From Erythrobacter sp. (GTDB lineage Bacteria; Pseudomonadota; Alphaproteobacteria; Sphingomonadales; Sphingomonadaceae), in NCBI GenBank assembly GCA_002695185.1, contig NZOF01000024.1:1-26559 (forward strand): a DNA stretch of 26,559 nucleotides. Direction: 5' to 3'. Position 1 is the stretch's first letter. Each line of letters opens with the position of its first letter. The notes under the pieces were generated by a model. That model ran no database searches, was not told where the DNA came from, and saw nothing but the letters and a program-made list of their open reading frames with translations. A program made the translations under genes and the position numbers. Positions 7,944-16,343 of the stretch are shown here, piece after piece.

Positions 7944-9110
7944 ATGATTGATCGTCGCATCGCAGCGCGCGTGGTTGAACGTCTCAGCGAATCTCCAGCC
8001 GTGGCGCTGCTTGGGCCAAGGCAGGTCGGTAAGACGACCCTCGCTCTGGAAATCGGGGAGACGGTCCCTTCCATCTATCTCGATCTTGAATCCGAGGCGG
8101 ACAGGGCAAAGTTGAGCGATCCCGAACTCTATCTTTCGCGGCATCAGGACAAGCTCGTCATCCTGGACGAGGTCCATCGTCTGCCCGATCTCTTCCAGAT
8201 ATTGCGCGGCCTCATCGACAAAGGCAGGCGAACCGGGATCAAGACCGGTCGTTTCCTCCTTCTTGGCTCTGCGTCGATCGATCTGCTTGCCCAGTCGGGC
8301 GAAAGCCTTGCCGGGCGGATCAGCTATCTTGAAATGGGGCCGTTCGACGCGTTCGAGCTTGAGGGGAAGGAAACAAACCGTCTTTGGGTCCGGGGCGGTT
8401 TCCCAGACAGCTTTCTTGCGCGGAGCAATCGTTCGAGCTTGCGCTGGCGGCAGGATTTCATCCGGACCTATCTGGAGCGGGATGTGCCGATGCTGGGTCC
8501 CAGGATCGCAGCGGAGACGCTCAGGCGTTTCTGGACGATGCTGGCGCATCATCAATCGGGTTTGCTCAACGCAGCGGATTTCGCGCGTGGCCTTGGCCTG
8601 GATTCCAAGACGATCGCAAATTATCTCGACCTTCTCGTCGACCTGCTGCTCGTTCGTCGTCTCGAACCATGGCATAGCAACAGCGCCAAGAGGCTCGTCA
8701 AGTCGCCGCGCGTCTATGTGAGGGACAGCGGCCTCGTCCACGCCCTGCTTGGGCTGGGGGATGAGGAAGCGGTCCTTGGTCATCCCGTCGCGGGCGGAAG
8801 CTGGGAAGGCTTCGTCATCGAGAATCTGATTGCTGCGGCGCCCGAAGGCAGCGTCGCAAATTTCTATCGGACCGCGGCAGGCGCCGAGATTGATTTGCTC
8901 ATCACGCTGCCTGGCGGCGAACTGTGGGTCTATGAGATCAAGCGCAGCCTGGCACCCAAGGTCGAGCGCGGTTTTCATCACGCCTGCGAGGATCTGAGGC
9001 CGAAGCGCAGGATCGTCATCTATCCCGGCCCGGAGACCTATCCCATGTCGAGCGATATCACCGGCATGCCCCTCGAGGCTGCCGGTAGAGACTTGCTTGC
9101 GCGCCACTGA
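7944..9110 (+). CDS. AAA ATPase with DUF4143 / PD-(D/E)xK-like C-terminus
   Basis: A 388-aa ATPase of the widespread AAA_14-DUF4143 architecture, whose cellular role is poorly known. Walker A is GPRQVGKT (24-31), Walker B is LVILDE (71-76), followed by a LLLGSAS sensor segment (106-112). A winged-helix-like region (about 205-240) links to a C-terminal domain with E288, EID (D317) and YEIK (E331, K333), a spacing that resembles a restriction-endonuclease-like fold. It lies on the + strand inside the - strand tra operon, with 20 bp to the convergent thioredoxin gene and 110 bp to the traH start, so it looks like a cargo insertion. The start lacks a Shine-Dalgarno. No partner toxin or antitoxin gene is next to it. 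A defence or exclusion role is conceivable but unproven. Confidence 0.9.
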   Translation: MIDRRIAARVVERLSESPAVALLGPRQVGKTTLALEIGETVPSIYLDLESEADRAKLSDPELYLSRHQDKLVILDEVHRLPDLFQILRGLIDKGRRTGIKTGRFLLLGSASIDLLAQSGESLAGRISYLEMGPFDAFELEGKETNRLWVRGGFPDSFLARSNRSSLRWRQDFIRTYLERDVPMLGPRIAAETLRRFWTMLAHHQSGLLNAADFARGLGLDSKTIANYLDLLVDLLLVRRLEPWHSNSAKRLVKSPRVYVRDSGLVHALLGLGDEEAVLGHPVAGGSWEGFVIENLIAAAPEGSVANFYRTAAGAEIDLLITLPGGELWVYEIKRSLAPKVERGFHHACEDLRPKRRIVIYPGPETYPMSSDITGMPLEAAGRDLLARH

Positions 9111-9130
9111 CAGAGGCTCTTTAGACCGCG

Positions 9131-9706
9131 TCATCGCCGGGTTCCTGGAAATTTGCCAGCGCCAACAATCCCTGTGAATTTCGCCATGGCCCGGACGCCG
9201 ACGACCGGCCTGACGCCCGTCTGCATCTTGACGCCAAGATAGATGTTGCGCGCGAGATTGGCCTCTAGATCGGTCCCGATCGCGATGGGAATGAGTCGGT
9301 TGGGATCGCCAGCAGGCCTCAGCCAGGCGACGGGATGGCCAATCCAGGGAAGGCCGAGCCGTCCTGATCGCAGCATTGCCTCATTCTCGCCAATGGTGCG
9401 GACCGCAACGCCGAAGCGGGTTCTGAGCTTTCCGAGCTTCCCCCAAAGGTCGCCACAGGGAAGGCAGCCCGGCGCACTGCTCATTTCGATCAGAAATGCC
9501 GAACCCTGATCGCGCAGCGTCGTTTCGAAATCGGGCGGATAGTCGTTGGTCCGCGGCACCCGGCCGAGCCAATGGCGCATCTCTGCCTCGCTTGCGACCG
9601 GGTGAATCGCTGCGCGCGCCGCTTCTGTCCTGCTCGGGCCTGCGGCGCCGAGCGGCGCAGCCATGGCGGCAACGGCGTACAGAGCCAGGGCGGCGCGAAC
9701 CTTCAT
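9131..9706 (-). CDS. Thioredoxin-fold periplasmic protein (TrbB-like position)
   Basis: A 191-aa exported protein with a signal peptide ending near AAPLGAAG and an SSAPGCLPCGDLW motif, giving a CLPC redox pair at C81/C84. It resembles the thioredoxin-like disulfide proteins of F-type systems (TrbB), which assist folding of Cys-rich Tra proteins in the periplasm. The start ATG overlaps the traF stop (ATGA) and has a GGAG ribosome site 6 nt upstream. The C-terminal half (PVVGVRAMAKFTGIVG) has no obvious motif. The family name is inferred from fold and place; it could equally be a thioredoxin-like TraF paralogue. Confidence 0.75.
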   Translation of the reverse strand: MKVRAALALYAVAAMAAPLGAAGPSRTEAARAAIHPVASEAEMRHWLGRVPRTNDYPPDFETTLRDQGSAFLIEMSSAPGCLPCGDLWGKLGKLRTRFGVAVRTIGENEAMLRSGRLGLPWIGHPVAWLRPAGDPNRLIPIAIGTDLEANLARNIYLGVKMQTGVRPVVGVRAMAKFTGIVGAGKFPGTRR

Positions 9707-10554
9707 GGCTGGCTCCGATCCATACCGATCGATGGATCGCCCGCCGCAACGGGACCATTGGCCAGGGCGTCGAAGAAGCCGCCTTCTTCGCCCGCGCCCG
9801 TCAGAAATTGCTCGGGCCTGATGTCGCCGGAGAGCAGTTTCACCGCCTGATAGGCTGTCTGTATGAGGTTTGGATAAGCCTCGACCCCATTGGCGATCAC
9901 CATGCGCTGGCTTGTGCCGCGCCGTATGATCATGGTTGTGGGCGTCACCTCGACACCGTATCTCGCCTTGAGGTCCGGGCGGCGGTCGAGATCCTGGGTG
10001 CTCACCTGCCAGCCCATTTCATCCTGGAAGCGCTGGATGAGTGGCCATTGAACCCGGCAATAGCCGCAGCTCGCGCGCGAGAACATGACAAGAGCAAATT
10101 CATTGCCTTTCGAGCGGAGATAGGAGCGCCGCGCTGCGTCCTTCTCGGCGCCCTGCGCGTCCCGCGCGTCGCCCACGACCGGATAGGCGCTGCGCGCACT
10201 GAGCTCGGGATGGGTGAGGAGTGCAAGCTGCGTCACCCCGGCAAAGGCGCGCGCCTTGCGGCGGGCGAAGTCCTGAAGGCGCCAGAAGTCCGCGACGGCA
10301 TCCACGGTCAGCACGGTTGCCGCATAGTCCCGTTGTTCGGTGATGAGCTTGGCGATTCGCGGTGGGCTCCATCGCGCAAGTTCGGCCATGGGCGGGATGA
10401 GGGGCGCCTTGGGGGCCTCTTCCTCCGCCTCTGCGATGGGCGTGGGCAACTCATACCACCAGAAGCCGCGTTTCTCCGGGTTGGTCTGCGCTGGCGCCGG
10501 GATGGCGATGAGGAGGCCTGCCAGCGGCGCAAATGCCGTGAGGGTCCGTCTCAC
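9703..10554 (-). CDS. traF: TraF pilus assembly protein with intact CxxC
   Basis: A 283-aa exported protein of the F-type TraF family with a thioredoxin fold. FWWYELP near residue 31 is a typical opening after the signal peptide. The motif SRASCGYC puts a redox pair at C163/C166, whereas F TraF itself lacks the active Cys pair, so this version may be catalytically active. A later VTPT segment carries the expected cis-Pro. The start is a GTG overlapping the previous stop (GTGA), with GGAG 8 nt upstream. It acts in the periplasm in pilus assembly with TraH, TraW and TraU. Confidence 0.9.
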   Translation of the reverse strand: MRRTLTAFAPLAGLLIAIPAPAQTNPEKRGFWWYELPTPIAEAEEEAPKAPLIPPMAELARWSPPRIAKLITEQRDYAATVLTVDAVADFWRLQDFARRKARAFAGVTQLALLTHPELSARSAYPVVGDARDAQGAEKDAARRSYLRSKGNEFALVMFSRASCGYCRVQWPLIQRFQDEMGWQVSTQDLDRRPDLKARYGVEVTPTTMIIRRGTSQRMVIANGVEAYPNLIQTAYQAVKLLSGDIRPEQFLTGAGEEGGFFDALANGPVAAGDPSIGMDRSQP

Positions 10555-11150
10555 AGCACACGCTCCATCCGGGTCAGCCGCTCGATCCGTACGGGCCCAA
10601 AATAGCGGCTGTCGAACCCTTCGGGGTGATCAGAGCCGACATAGATATAACCTGATGGTAATGGATGGTCGCCCCAGCGCAGATGATCGAGACGCTGCCC
10701 TTTTCGGCCGAAGGGACGGCTGGCGCCCAGATAATGGGGACCGCAATAATAGAGGCTTGCCGTCACTGCGCCGTCATGAACCGAGCGTCGCTCCACTTCG
10801 CGCAGACGTTCGCCGGGGAGACATAGCGCGCGCTTGGTGACGCTGACGGGCCGTGGCCCCGCGATCGGGTGGGACAGATCGAACATCACAAGATCGCCCT
10901 TGCGGATCGGGCCTGCTGCCTTGCGGAGCGCCCAGGCGTCGATTGATGGGCTCATGACGATGGTGACGGCCGGAATGGCCATCCAGGTGAGGCAGGTGAC
11001 CGGGACCACAATGGCCAGGGCTACACCCAAGCGGCGCGGATTGGCGGGATGCTCGCTGGTCGCTCCTCCCAGCGCCACGGCCGCCTCATGCGGCAGGGAC
11101 CTGAGACGAGGCCAGAGGCTCCTAGCGCCGAGAAAGACGAGCCGTAGCAT
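10551..11150 (-). CDS. S26-family signal peptidase (conjugal TraF/TrhF type)
   Basis: A 199-aa membrane-anchored serine peptidase. A transmembrane segment (about 41-60) precedes the candidate nucleophile in VMSPSIDAWALR (S69, or S67), and the general-base Lys is K106 in VTKRALCLPGE. The C-terminal SDHPEGFDSRYFG matches the conserved box of this family. Such peptidases in MPF_F and related systems mature the pilin or other exported Tra proteins. The ATG at 11150 is chosen because a perfect AGGAGG lies 9 nt upstream; the longer frame from 11183 has no such site. The start lies inside the 3' end of trbC (29-bp overlap). Confidence 0.88.
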   Translation of the reverse strand: MLRLVFLGARSLWPRLRSLPHEAAVALGGATSEHPANPRRLGVALAIVVPVTCLTWMAIPAVTIVMSPSIDAWALRKAAGPIRKGDLVMFDLSHPIAGPRPVSVTKRALCLPGERLREVERRSVHDGAVTASLYYCGPHYLGASRPFGRKGQRLDHLRWGDHPLPSGYIYVGSDHPEGFDSRYFGPVRIERLTRMERVL

Positions 11151-11961
11151 CGCTGACTTCCTCCTTTCCGCCAAGGCGTGCATATTCCTCGATGAGGCCT
11201 AAGAGCGCCGCGTCGCCATAGACGAGATGGGAGGCCCGTGGGCCTGCTTCATCCTCCCGCTCGCAATAGGGCTCTGTCGGGTCGCCCGGGACCATGGCGA
11301 ATGCGGGCACCTGTGCGATGCCATGTTGACGGAACAGGATTGGATCGACGACGATTTGGACATTGCGCATTGCGCAGGCTGGCCCCTCACAGCCTGGGTC
11401 GATCCGCAGCATTTTCGCGGTCAACTCCGCCATCGGACCTACCTTTGCCATGCCGCCGGGCATGCCGCGAAAAGCGATCACGCCGCCCACCCGTTCGAGC
11501 TGCATCGCATAGGTGCGCAAGGTCTCGACCGGCATGGAGGAGGACGCGAAAAGCAAGGGGACGAAGCTTTTGCCGGACCGAACGCTCGGGAGTGACGCTG
11601 TCCTGGCTTCAGTTTCGGGTGGGGCAAGGCCCAGCGCCTGGTAGATACGTGCGCCCATGGCCGGTTGCTCCTCACCGAGCGCTTCGTTCGCCATGGCCTC
11701 TGCCGCTCTTGCCCTTTCCTCGACCGCGGGCGCTTTGATCCGCTTGCGCATGGCGTCGAACGCCCGCTTCTTCATCGCAGGCGTCGGTTCGGGAAGGGCG
11801 GTTGGTCCTGCTGCCTCATTTGGACCGCGCTTAGCCATGGCGCCTGAAAGTCGCTCAAGCGCTGCGTCCTGTGCCAGTGCAACCGCTGGCTGACCGATCA
11901 GCAGCAGCGCGCCGGTGAGCGTGAAAAGCCGGTCAGGGATTGATGACGCTGAGATAGGCAT
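11122..11961 (-). CDS. trbC: TrbC pilus assembly protein
   Basis: A 279-aa exported protein of the F-type TrbC family. A signal peptide (LTGALLLIGQPAVALAQ) leads into a charged helical linker rich in Ala, Lys and Arg. The conserved domain begins near FVPLLFASSSMPVETLR and continues through GGVIAFRGMPGG and the IVVDPILFRQHGI segment. TrbC is periplasmic and needed for pilus assembly. The ATG at 11961 has GGAGG 9 nt upstream and overlaps the end of the preceding traN part by 29 bp; the frame upstream of it is only a shadow of traN. Confidence 0.9.
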   Translation of the reverse strand: MPISASSIPDRLFTLTGALLLIGQPAVALAQDAALERLSGAMAKRGPNEAAGPTALPEPTPAMKKRAFDAMRKRIKAPAVEERARAAEAMANEALGEEQPAMGARIYQALGLAPPETEARTASLPSVRSGKSFVPLLFASSSMPVETLRTYAMQLERVGGVIAFRGMPGGMAKVGPMAELTAKMLRIDPGCEGPACAMRNVQIVVDPILFRQHGIAQVPAFAMVPGDPTEPYCEREDEAGPRASHLVYGDAALLGLIEEYARLGGKEEVSDATARLSRR

Positions 11962-13018
11962 TGACCTTATCCTCCATGTCGATCTCGATGTCGGACTGGG
12001 CGCGGGCCTCGATGTCCGCATAATATTCCGAGAGGTCCATCCGGCTGAAGTCGAGCGCCTGGAACTCCTCTGCTGAAAAGCCCCGGCAATAGGGGTTCTT
12101 CGCCGTTCCCCAACCAATCTCGTTGAAGGCCGCGAGCTGCGATCGCCCCTGCTCCTGGATGATGCGTCCGAGCTTTGTGTTAAAGCAGCAATGGCCTCTG
12201 GCTTTCTGGATGCAGACCCCAAGGATGCTGGACGAGCAATAGGTGCCGACCTCGTGGCACATGCCCGAGCCCCTGAGCATGCCCGTCTCCATATCCTGTT
12301 GATCGCAACCCTGGAGCAGCACCTCCATCATGAAGTTGATGGCGAGGCTGATCGCGATCGAGGTCGGATCGAGGCCGATGATGATGGCGTTTGCCCCCGC
12401 GCTCCCCGCCTCAGCGGCGGTCGCGCCAGCCTTGAAGGCGGTATAGGCGGCTTTCATGCCGGTAAAGACGCCCTTGGCGATCGCGATCTTGGTGGTGATC
12501 GAGGAGAGCGAACCGCCCATCCCGTCTTTGACGATCTCGCCTTTGTCCTTGCAGCAATTCTGAAAGGTGACGCTGGCGCCGGGCGGGCGGCAGCGCAGCG
12601 CCCGGCCGCCGAATATCTCTACGGTGCCGAGGCAGTTGCCGTCTGCATCGACCGGTCCGTCATTGGCGGGCCCCGGATCATCGGGGGGCGTTTCTTCCTC
12701 GATTGGAGTTGCTGCGGTATTGACACAGATGCCCGGCGAACAGGTCGGCGCGCCGCCGGTTGCTGGCGTGATGCACGGATAGTCGGGCCCGAGGGGGCAG
12801 GCATATTGGCCACCGGCATCCATGACGCAGGCGCGCTGCTCTATCGGGCATTGAACAGCGCCGCCGGCCATGATGACGCAGCTTGCCATCTCGCCTTCAT
12901 CCGCCGCGTCGCCATTGCCGTTAAGGTCAACGGCGCAAATCTGCGCGGCGCGCGCGATGTCGGCAGGCGCGAACGTGAGGCATGCGAGGCTGAGCAGAAA
13001 GAGGGCCTGCCGGCTCAT
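11933..13018 (-). CDS. traN: TraN, C-terminal part encoded as a separate protein
   Basis: A 361-aa Cys-rich exported protein that carries the hallmark C-terminal region of TraN: FQNCCKDKG in the middle, then HCCFNTKLGRIIQEQGR and NPYCRGFSAEEFQALDFSR. TraN is the outer-membrane mating-pair stabilisation protein. Here it has its own signal peptide (MSRQALFLLSLACLTFAPAD), and its ATG overlaps the stop of the preceding TraN-like gene (ATGA), with no good Shine-Dalgarno, so it is probably made by coupled translation. An EF-hand-like start (DLNGNGDAADEGE) follows the signal peptide. F TraN is one 602-aa chain, so the split is unusual, but the new signal peptide suggests that it is genuine and not a frameshift. 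Confidence 0.85.
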   Translation of the reverse strand: MSRQALFLLSLACLTFAPADIARAAQICAVDLNGNGDAADEGEMASCVIMAGGAVQCPIEQRACVMDAGGQYACPLGPDYPCITPATGGAPTCSPGICVNTAATPIEEETPPDDPGPANDGPVDADGNCLGTVEIFGGRALRCRPPGASVTFQNCCKDKGEIVKDGMGGSLSSITTKIAIAKGVFTGMKAAYTAFKAGATAAEAGSAGANAIIIGLDPTSIAISLAINFMMEVLLQGCDQQDMETGMLRGSGMCHEVGTYCSSSILGVCIQKARGHCCFNTKLGRIIQEQGRSQLAAFNEIGWGTAKNPYCRGFSAEEFQALDFSRMDLSEYYADIEARAQSDIEIDMEDKVNAYLSVINP

Positions 13019-14952
13019 TGGGAGGCGGCCGTGCAGGCAAGGTCGGAGCCAGCGAGGCGGACTGTCTGCATCATGACGACCGCCTCGGGGAAGTCGTCGA
13101 TACAGCCGCATGGCGTGACCACTTCCTCGCCCTCGCTCAAGGGGCAGACGGAATCCGCCGAGCAGACATGGTAGAAGCTGTCCCAGCCGGTCGGATCATT
13201 CTGCTTTTCGGCAACAGCGCCTGCGGGTGCCACACCGCTGTTCGCCTTGGGCGCGCGGGTCTTGCAGATCGCCTCGCAGGAGGCGACGGCAGGGCGATCG
13301 GGCAGGGAGAAGGATCTTGCCGTCTCGCTCATGCTGCCGTCGCCCGACTGAATGCGATCAGCCAGTATCGTCTCGGTCGAATGGTCGATGATATAGGCGG
13401 CGCGCGAGAGATCGGGCTCGTTTATCGTGGCGCTGTCGGTGATGCAGCTGTAGCGGCGGCTCCGCAGGAAGAAGTCTCGCGAATATTGATAGGTGCAGTT
13501 GCCCGAACCGAAGAGGCGGGTCTGCGCCAGAGGCTTGAGGCCGGTACTGATGCCGTTGCGCACGGTCTCAACGCCATCGACATCTTCGCTCAGGAGGCGG
13601 CAGGCACTGTTGCCTGCATAGCCCGCGCAAAGATCGACGAGCCGTTCGCTGACCTCGCAGGCGGTGTCGACGACGACTTCGACCGTGACATAGCCCCAGT
13701 TCCCGCCGCCGCCGCCGCGCACGCGGGCGCCCACGATAGTGGTGCCGGCCTTCAATTGGGCGGTGATGTCGATGGGGTTCCGATTGTACCAGGGGTCATC
13801 GCTGATGCGGCAATCGCCGGTCGGAAGCCCCGTCCCCAGCCATTGCCGCTTCCCGGCATAGCCGACGATTGCGCCATTCACCCGGGCCTGGACCCAGTCG
13901 TCCGCGCCCATCTCGACGATGCGTGCAGAGACGATCCGGTCCGGCGCGATGGGATCGAAGGTCGCGGTGTAGATGGGCGGCGTGCTGCCACAGGTCCCCG
14001 CGCCCCGGATCTGATAGCGACGACAATTGGCGCCGCAGCTCGTGACCGAAGCGATCGAACCGCTGACGGCGTGGATATCGTCATAATCCCAGCTTTTGAC
14101 GTCGATCTCTCGCTCGATCGTGCAACTGCTCGTCACCTCGGCCTTGCCGCTTGCCGTGGGCGACGCGGCAAGAGCCGTAAAGACTGAACTGGCCTGCGAG
14201 GCGGAATAGGCATCGCTGCTGATCGCGGTCGGATTGGTGCGGTAGCTGGTCGCGGTTACACTGGGAGCGTTGGTGCAGGCCGTGGTCTGCGCTCCGACAT
14301 AGCGAATGACCGGTCCATCGACGCTCGCTTGCGCGACGCCAATCCTTGGATCGGCCGTGGTGAGCGCGCCTATGACGCCTCCGCCCAGATCCTTGAGGAC
14401 GGATGCGAGATTGCCGGACACAAGGTTGGACCCGCAACTGGCGTTGACGCAGTAGCAGCCCGATAGATTGGGTAAATCGACTTCAGAAAGTTTGAGATCG
14501 CCCGATGCGCCCACATCCCATTTAAAGGATCGGCACTGGTCCCACGTCCCGGCTTCGCAAGAGATGACGCCGTTCGCGCAAATGCCCGAGACGGCTACAG
14601 GAACGGTGAGGCTGCTGTCAAAGCTGCCATCGAGATCCTTATCGCGGGTGATGGAGAGATGGGTGATATCGCCGCTGGGGCCGGGCTGGGCCAGCAGTTC
14701 CAGCATCGTTGCGCTTTGCTGGCAGGCGAGGCTGGTTGCGAAGCGCTGGCTGCCATCGACGGTGCTGATCGGCTGGTTCGAAAGTCCAGGCGTCAGATAA
14801 TTTTGGGAAATGGCATCGCTTTCGCTCGATTTGGCGCGCGAGGCCGCGGCTGCTGTTCGCGCGCGCACTTCCATGTCCTGCGCGAGCGCCGGAGCGGAGA
14901 GCCAGGTGCTTAGCGTGAGCGTGTAAAGAGAAAGGCGGATACATCCTTTCAT
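13015..14952 (-). CDS. traN: TraN-like N-terminal part, 645 aa
   Basis: A large Cys-rich exported protein. The ATG at 14952 begins a signal peptide (SLYTLTLSTWLSAPALAQ); the open frame continues further upstream but without a second credible start. A middle segment (VNGAIVGYAGKRQWLGTGLP, then NRNPIDITAQLKAG) resembles the beta-rich lectin-like part seen in TraN, and about twenty Cys residues are spread along the chain. It likely sits at the outer membrane and contacts the recipient, with the following gene supplying the conserved TraN C-terminus. It ends with CGCIDDFPEAVVMMQ and overlaps the next gene by 4 nt. The name is based on family resemblance and on its place between traU and trbC, as in F. 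Confidence 0.8.
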   Translation of the reverse strand: MKGCIRLSLYTLTLSTWLSAPALAQDMEVRARTAAAASRAKSSESDAISQNYLTPGLSNQPISTVDGSQRFATSLACQQSATMLELLAQPGPSGDITHLSITRDKDLDGSFDSSLTVPVAVSGICANGVISCEAGTWDQCRSFKWDVGASGDLKLSEVDLPNLSGCYCVNASCGSNLVSGNLASVLKDLGGGVIGALTTADPRIGVAQASVDGPVIRYVGAQTTACTNAPSVTATSYRTNPTAISSDAYSASQASSVFTALAASPTASGKAEVTSSCTIEREIDVKSWDYDDIHAVSGSIASVTSCGANCRRYQIRGAGTCGSTPPIYTATFDPIAPDRIVSARIVEMGADDWVQARVNGAIVGYAGKRQWLGTGLPTGDCRISDDPWYNRNPIDITAQLKAGTTIVGARVRGGGGGNWGYVTVEVVVDTACEVSERLVDLCAGYAGNSACRLLSEDVDGVETVRNGISTGLKPLAQTRLFGSGNCTYQYSRDFFLRSRRYSCITDSATINEPDLSRAAYIIDHSTETILADRIQSGDGSMSETARSFSLPDRPAVASCEAICKTRAPKANSGVAPAGAVAEKQNDPTGWDSFYHVCSADSVCPLSEGEEVVTPCGCIDDFPEAVVMMQTVRLAGSDLACTAASQ

Positions 14953-15329
14953 GGTCCCGGTGTCCCCGATCTGAGGCGCCCGGTCATCGCATTTCCGAGC
15001 CGGATAAAGGCACAGGAATGCGCTCCACCTGTTCAATATGGTCAGCACGGCCGAGATCGGGATGAGGTGTGGAGAGGGGGGGACCCATCCCGACCGGGGG
15101 TACCTTCCGACCGTGCTGACCTTCCCCTTCAGCACTGCCTGGCAAACAGGCTGCGCTTCGGGAGAACCTGAAATCTGGAGAAGTCGATCATGGGAGTTTC
15201 GGGTTGGAGCGACGCCGGGGCGCACCGGCGCCGCTCCGGCCGCGCAGCGTCCGGTCAGACCATCATGATCCTGGCGGGCAGACCAAGTACGAAGCCGGAG
15301 CGCTGTGGGGCATGGGGAGAGGGACCTGG
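14953..15329. other. 377-bp non-coding gap with nested inverted repeats
   Basis: The only large gene-free stretch in the operon, between traU and traN. GGTCAGCACGG (15040-15050) pairs with CCGTGCTGACC (15111-15121), and inside it TCGGGATG (15057-15064) pairs with CATCCCGA (15086-15093). A smaller hairpin, GCCTG/CAGGC, lies at 15138-15152. One - strand frame is open through the gap into traN, but it lacks a plausible start and codon pattern. It could be an RNA structure tuning expression of traN, or the remnant of a small insertion. Confidence 0.5.
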
Positions 15330-16343
15330 TCATGGGGTAGAGATCCCCGCGCAGCAGATCGCTTTTTCGAAAAGCATGAACTGGGCATTGTCCTTGCCGG
15401 GCGCATGTTTGCCGCTCGACCAGAGTGCGCCGGGGCGTCCGATGTTGACGCATTTACCGCCCTTGACGGGCTCCACGATCTGGAGCTTGTAGCGGCTCTT
15501 GGTCCAGATCGGCTGAGCCTTGAACGAGCAGCCGTCGGCTGAGGATATGGTGAGCGCGCCGAGCCGGCCCATCATGAAGGTGCCGCGTGCGGCAAGGCCC
15601 GCCCAGGCTTCGACGCTGTCGCCAAAATGGATGTCGCCCGCGACCGGATAGGTCGCGCCCCAGCTTCCCATGCACCAGAAGAGCGGGTCGAGAACCTTGC
15701 CCGCAGCGGCGGCCGCGCTATCGGCCATGCAGGCAAGGCCAGCGGCGGGATTGCCGAAGAGAATGGCTTCGGGCTGGATGATGGCGCCCAGCGTGCCCGA
15801 CTGCCAGGTGGGAAGCAGCTCGGTCATCATCGCGACGTCGAAGCCGTCATCCTCGACACAGGGGAGATCGGTGAACATGTCGAGCATCGCCCAGACTGGC
15901 GCGATGTAATAATGCATCTGCGCGAACATCTTCTGGCTGTTCGTGCCGTCGGCAATCGAGCTCTGGCTGCCCTGAAGCTTGCCTCCAGTGGGCAGGAGAT
16001 CGGCGCCAAGCGCCATCATACAGCCCGGTTCGGTCACCACATCGATCATCCGGTTGGGCGACCAGAAGCTGACTTTCACGCCGAACCAGAAGGTAGCGCC
16101 CTTTCGGCAGGCGCATAAGGGCTTGGACGCCGATTGCGCGTCCAGTTCCTTGTCGAGCTTGTCGAACGTGCCGACCCGGACGCCCCCGATGGTGATCGGG
16201 AAGATGCACGTCCAGCGGACCTTGGTTATGGGATTGAAGATGGTCCCGGCCTCGCATTTGGATGCCCTGGCCGGCGCCGCTGCGCCCGCTATCCCTAGCG
16301 ACAGGGCAAGGGCGGCCGCTCGGAGCAGAAACCGCCACTTCAT
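15330..16343 (-). CDS. traU: TraU pilus assembly protein
   Basis: A 337-aa exported Cys-rich protein of the TraU family, similar in length to F TraU (330 aa). After the signal peptide (ALALSLGIAGAAAPARA) come the typical IFNPITKVRWTCIFPITIGG and CACRKG motifs, FWSPNRMIDVV, and a Cys-rich middle with LFWCMGSWG. The C-terminus ends with EKAICCAG. It acts in the periplasm in mating-pair formation. The start overlaps the traW stop (ATGA), with GGGAG upstream. This is among the most secure calls in the window. Confidence 0.95.
   Translation of the reverse strand: MKWRFLLRAAALALSLGIAGAAAPARASKCEAGTIFNPITKVRWTCIFPITIGGVRVGTFDKLDKELDAQSASKPLCACRKGATFWFGVKVSFWSPNRMIDVVTEPGCMMALGADLLPTGGKLQGSQSSIADGTNSQKMFAQMHYYIAPVWAMLDMFTDLPCVEDDGFDVAMMTELLPTWQSGTLGAIIQPEAILFGNPAAGLACMADSAAAAAGKVLDPLFWCMGSWGATYPVAGDIHFGDSVEAWAGLAARGTFMMGRLGALTISSADGCSFKAQPIWTKSRYKLQIVEPVKGGKCVNIGRPGALWSSGKHAPGKDNAQFMLFEKAICCAGISTP

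Noticed and set aside
7806..9134. - strand open frame opposite the AAA ATPase that would bridge the thioredoxin gene and traH
   Set aside because: The + strand gene has complete ATPase motifs; the - strand product shows no family features and would also run into the traH start.
13018..14187. + strand open frame opposite the traN N-terminal gene
   Set aside because: Antisense to a Cys-rich exported protein with a clear signal peptide; no motif of its own.
14953..15453. Upstream extension of traN through the gap
   Set aside because: The frame is open, but the signal peptide starts at the ATG at 14952 and the upstream residues look random.
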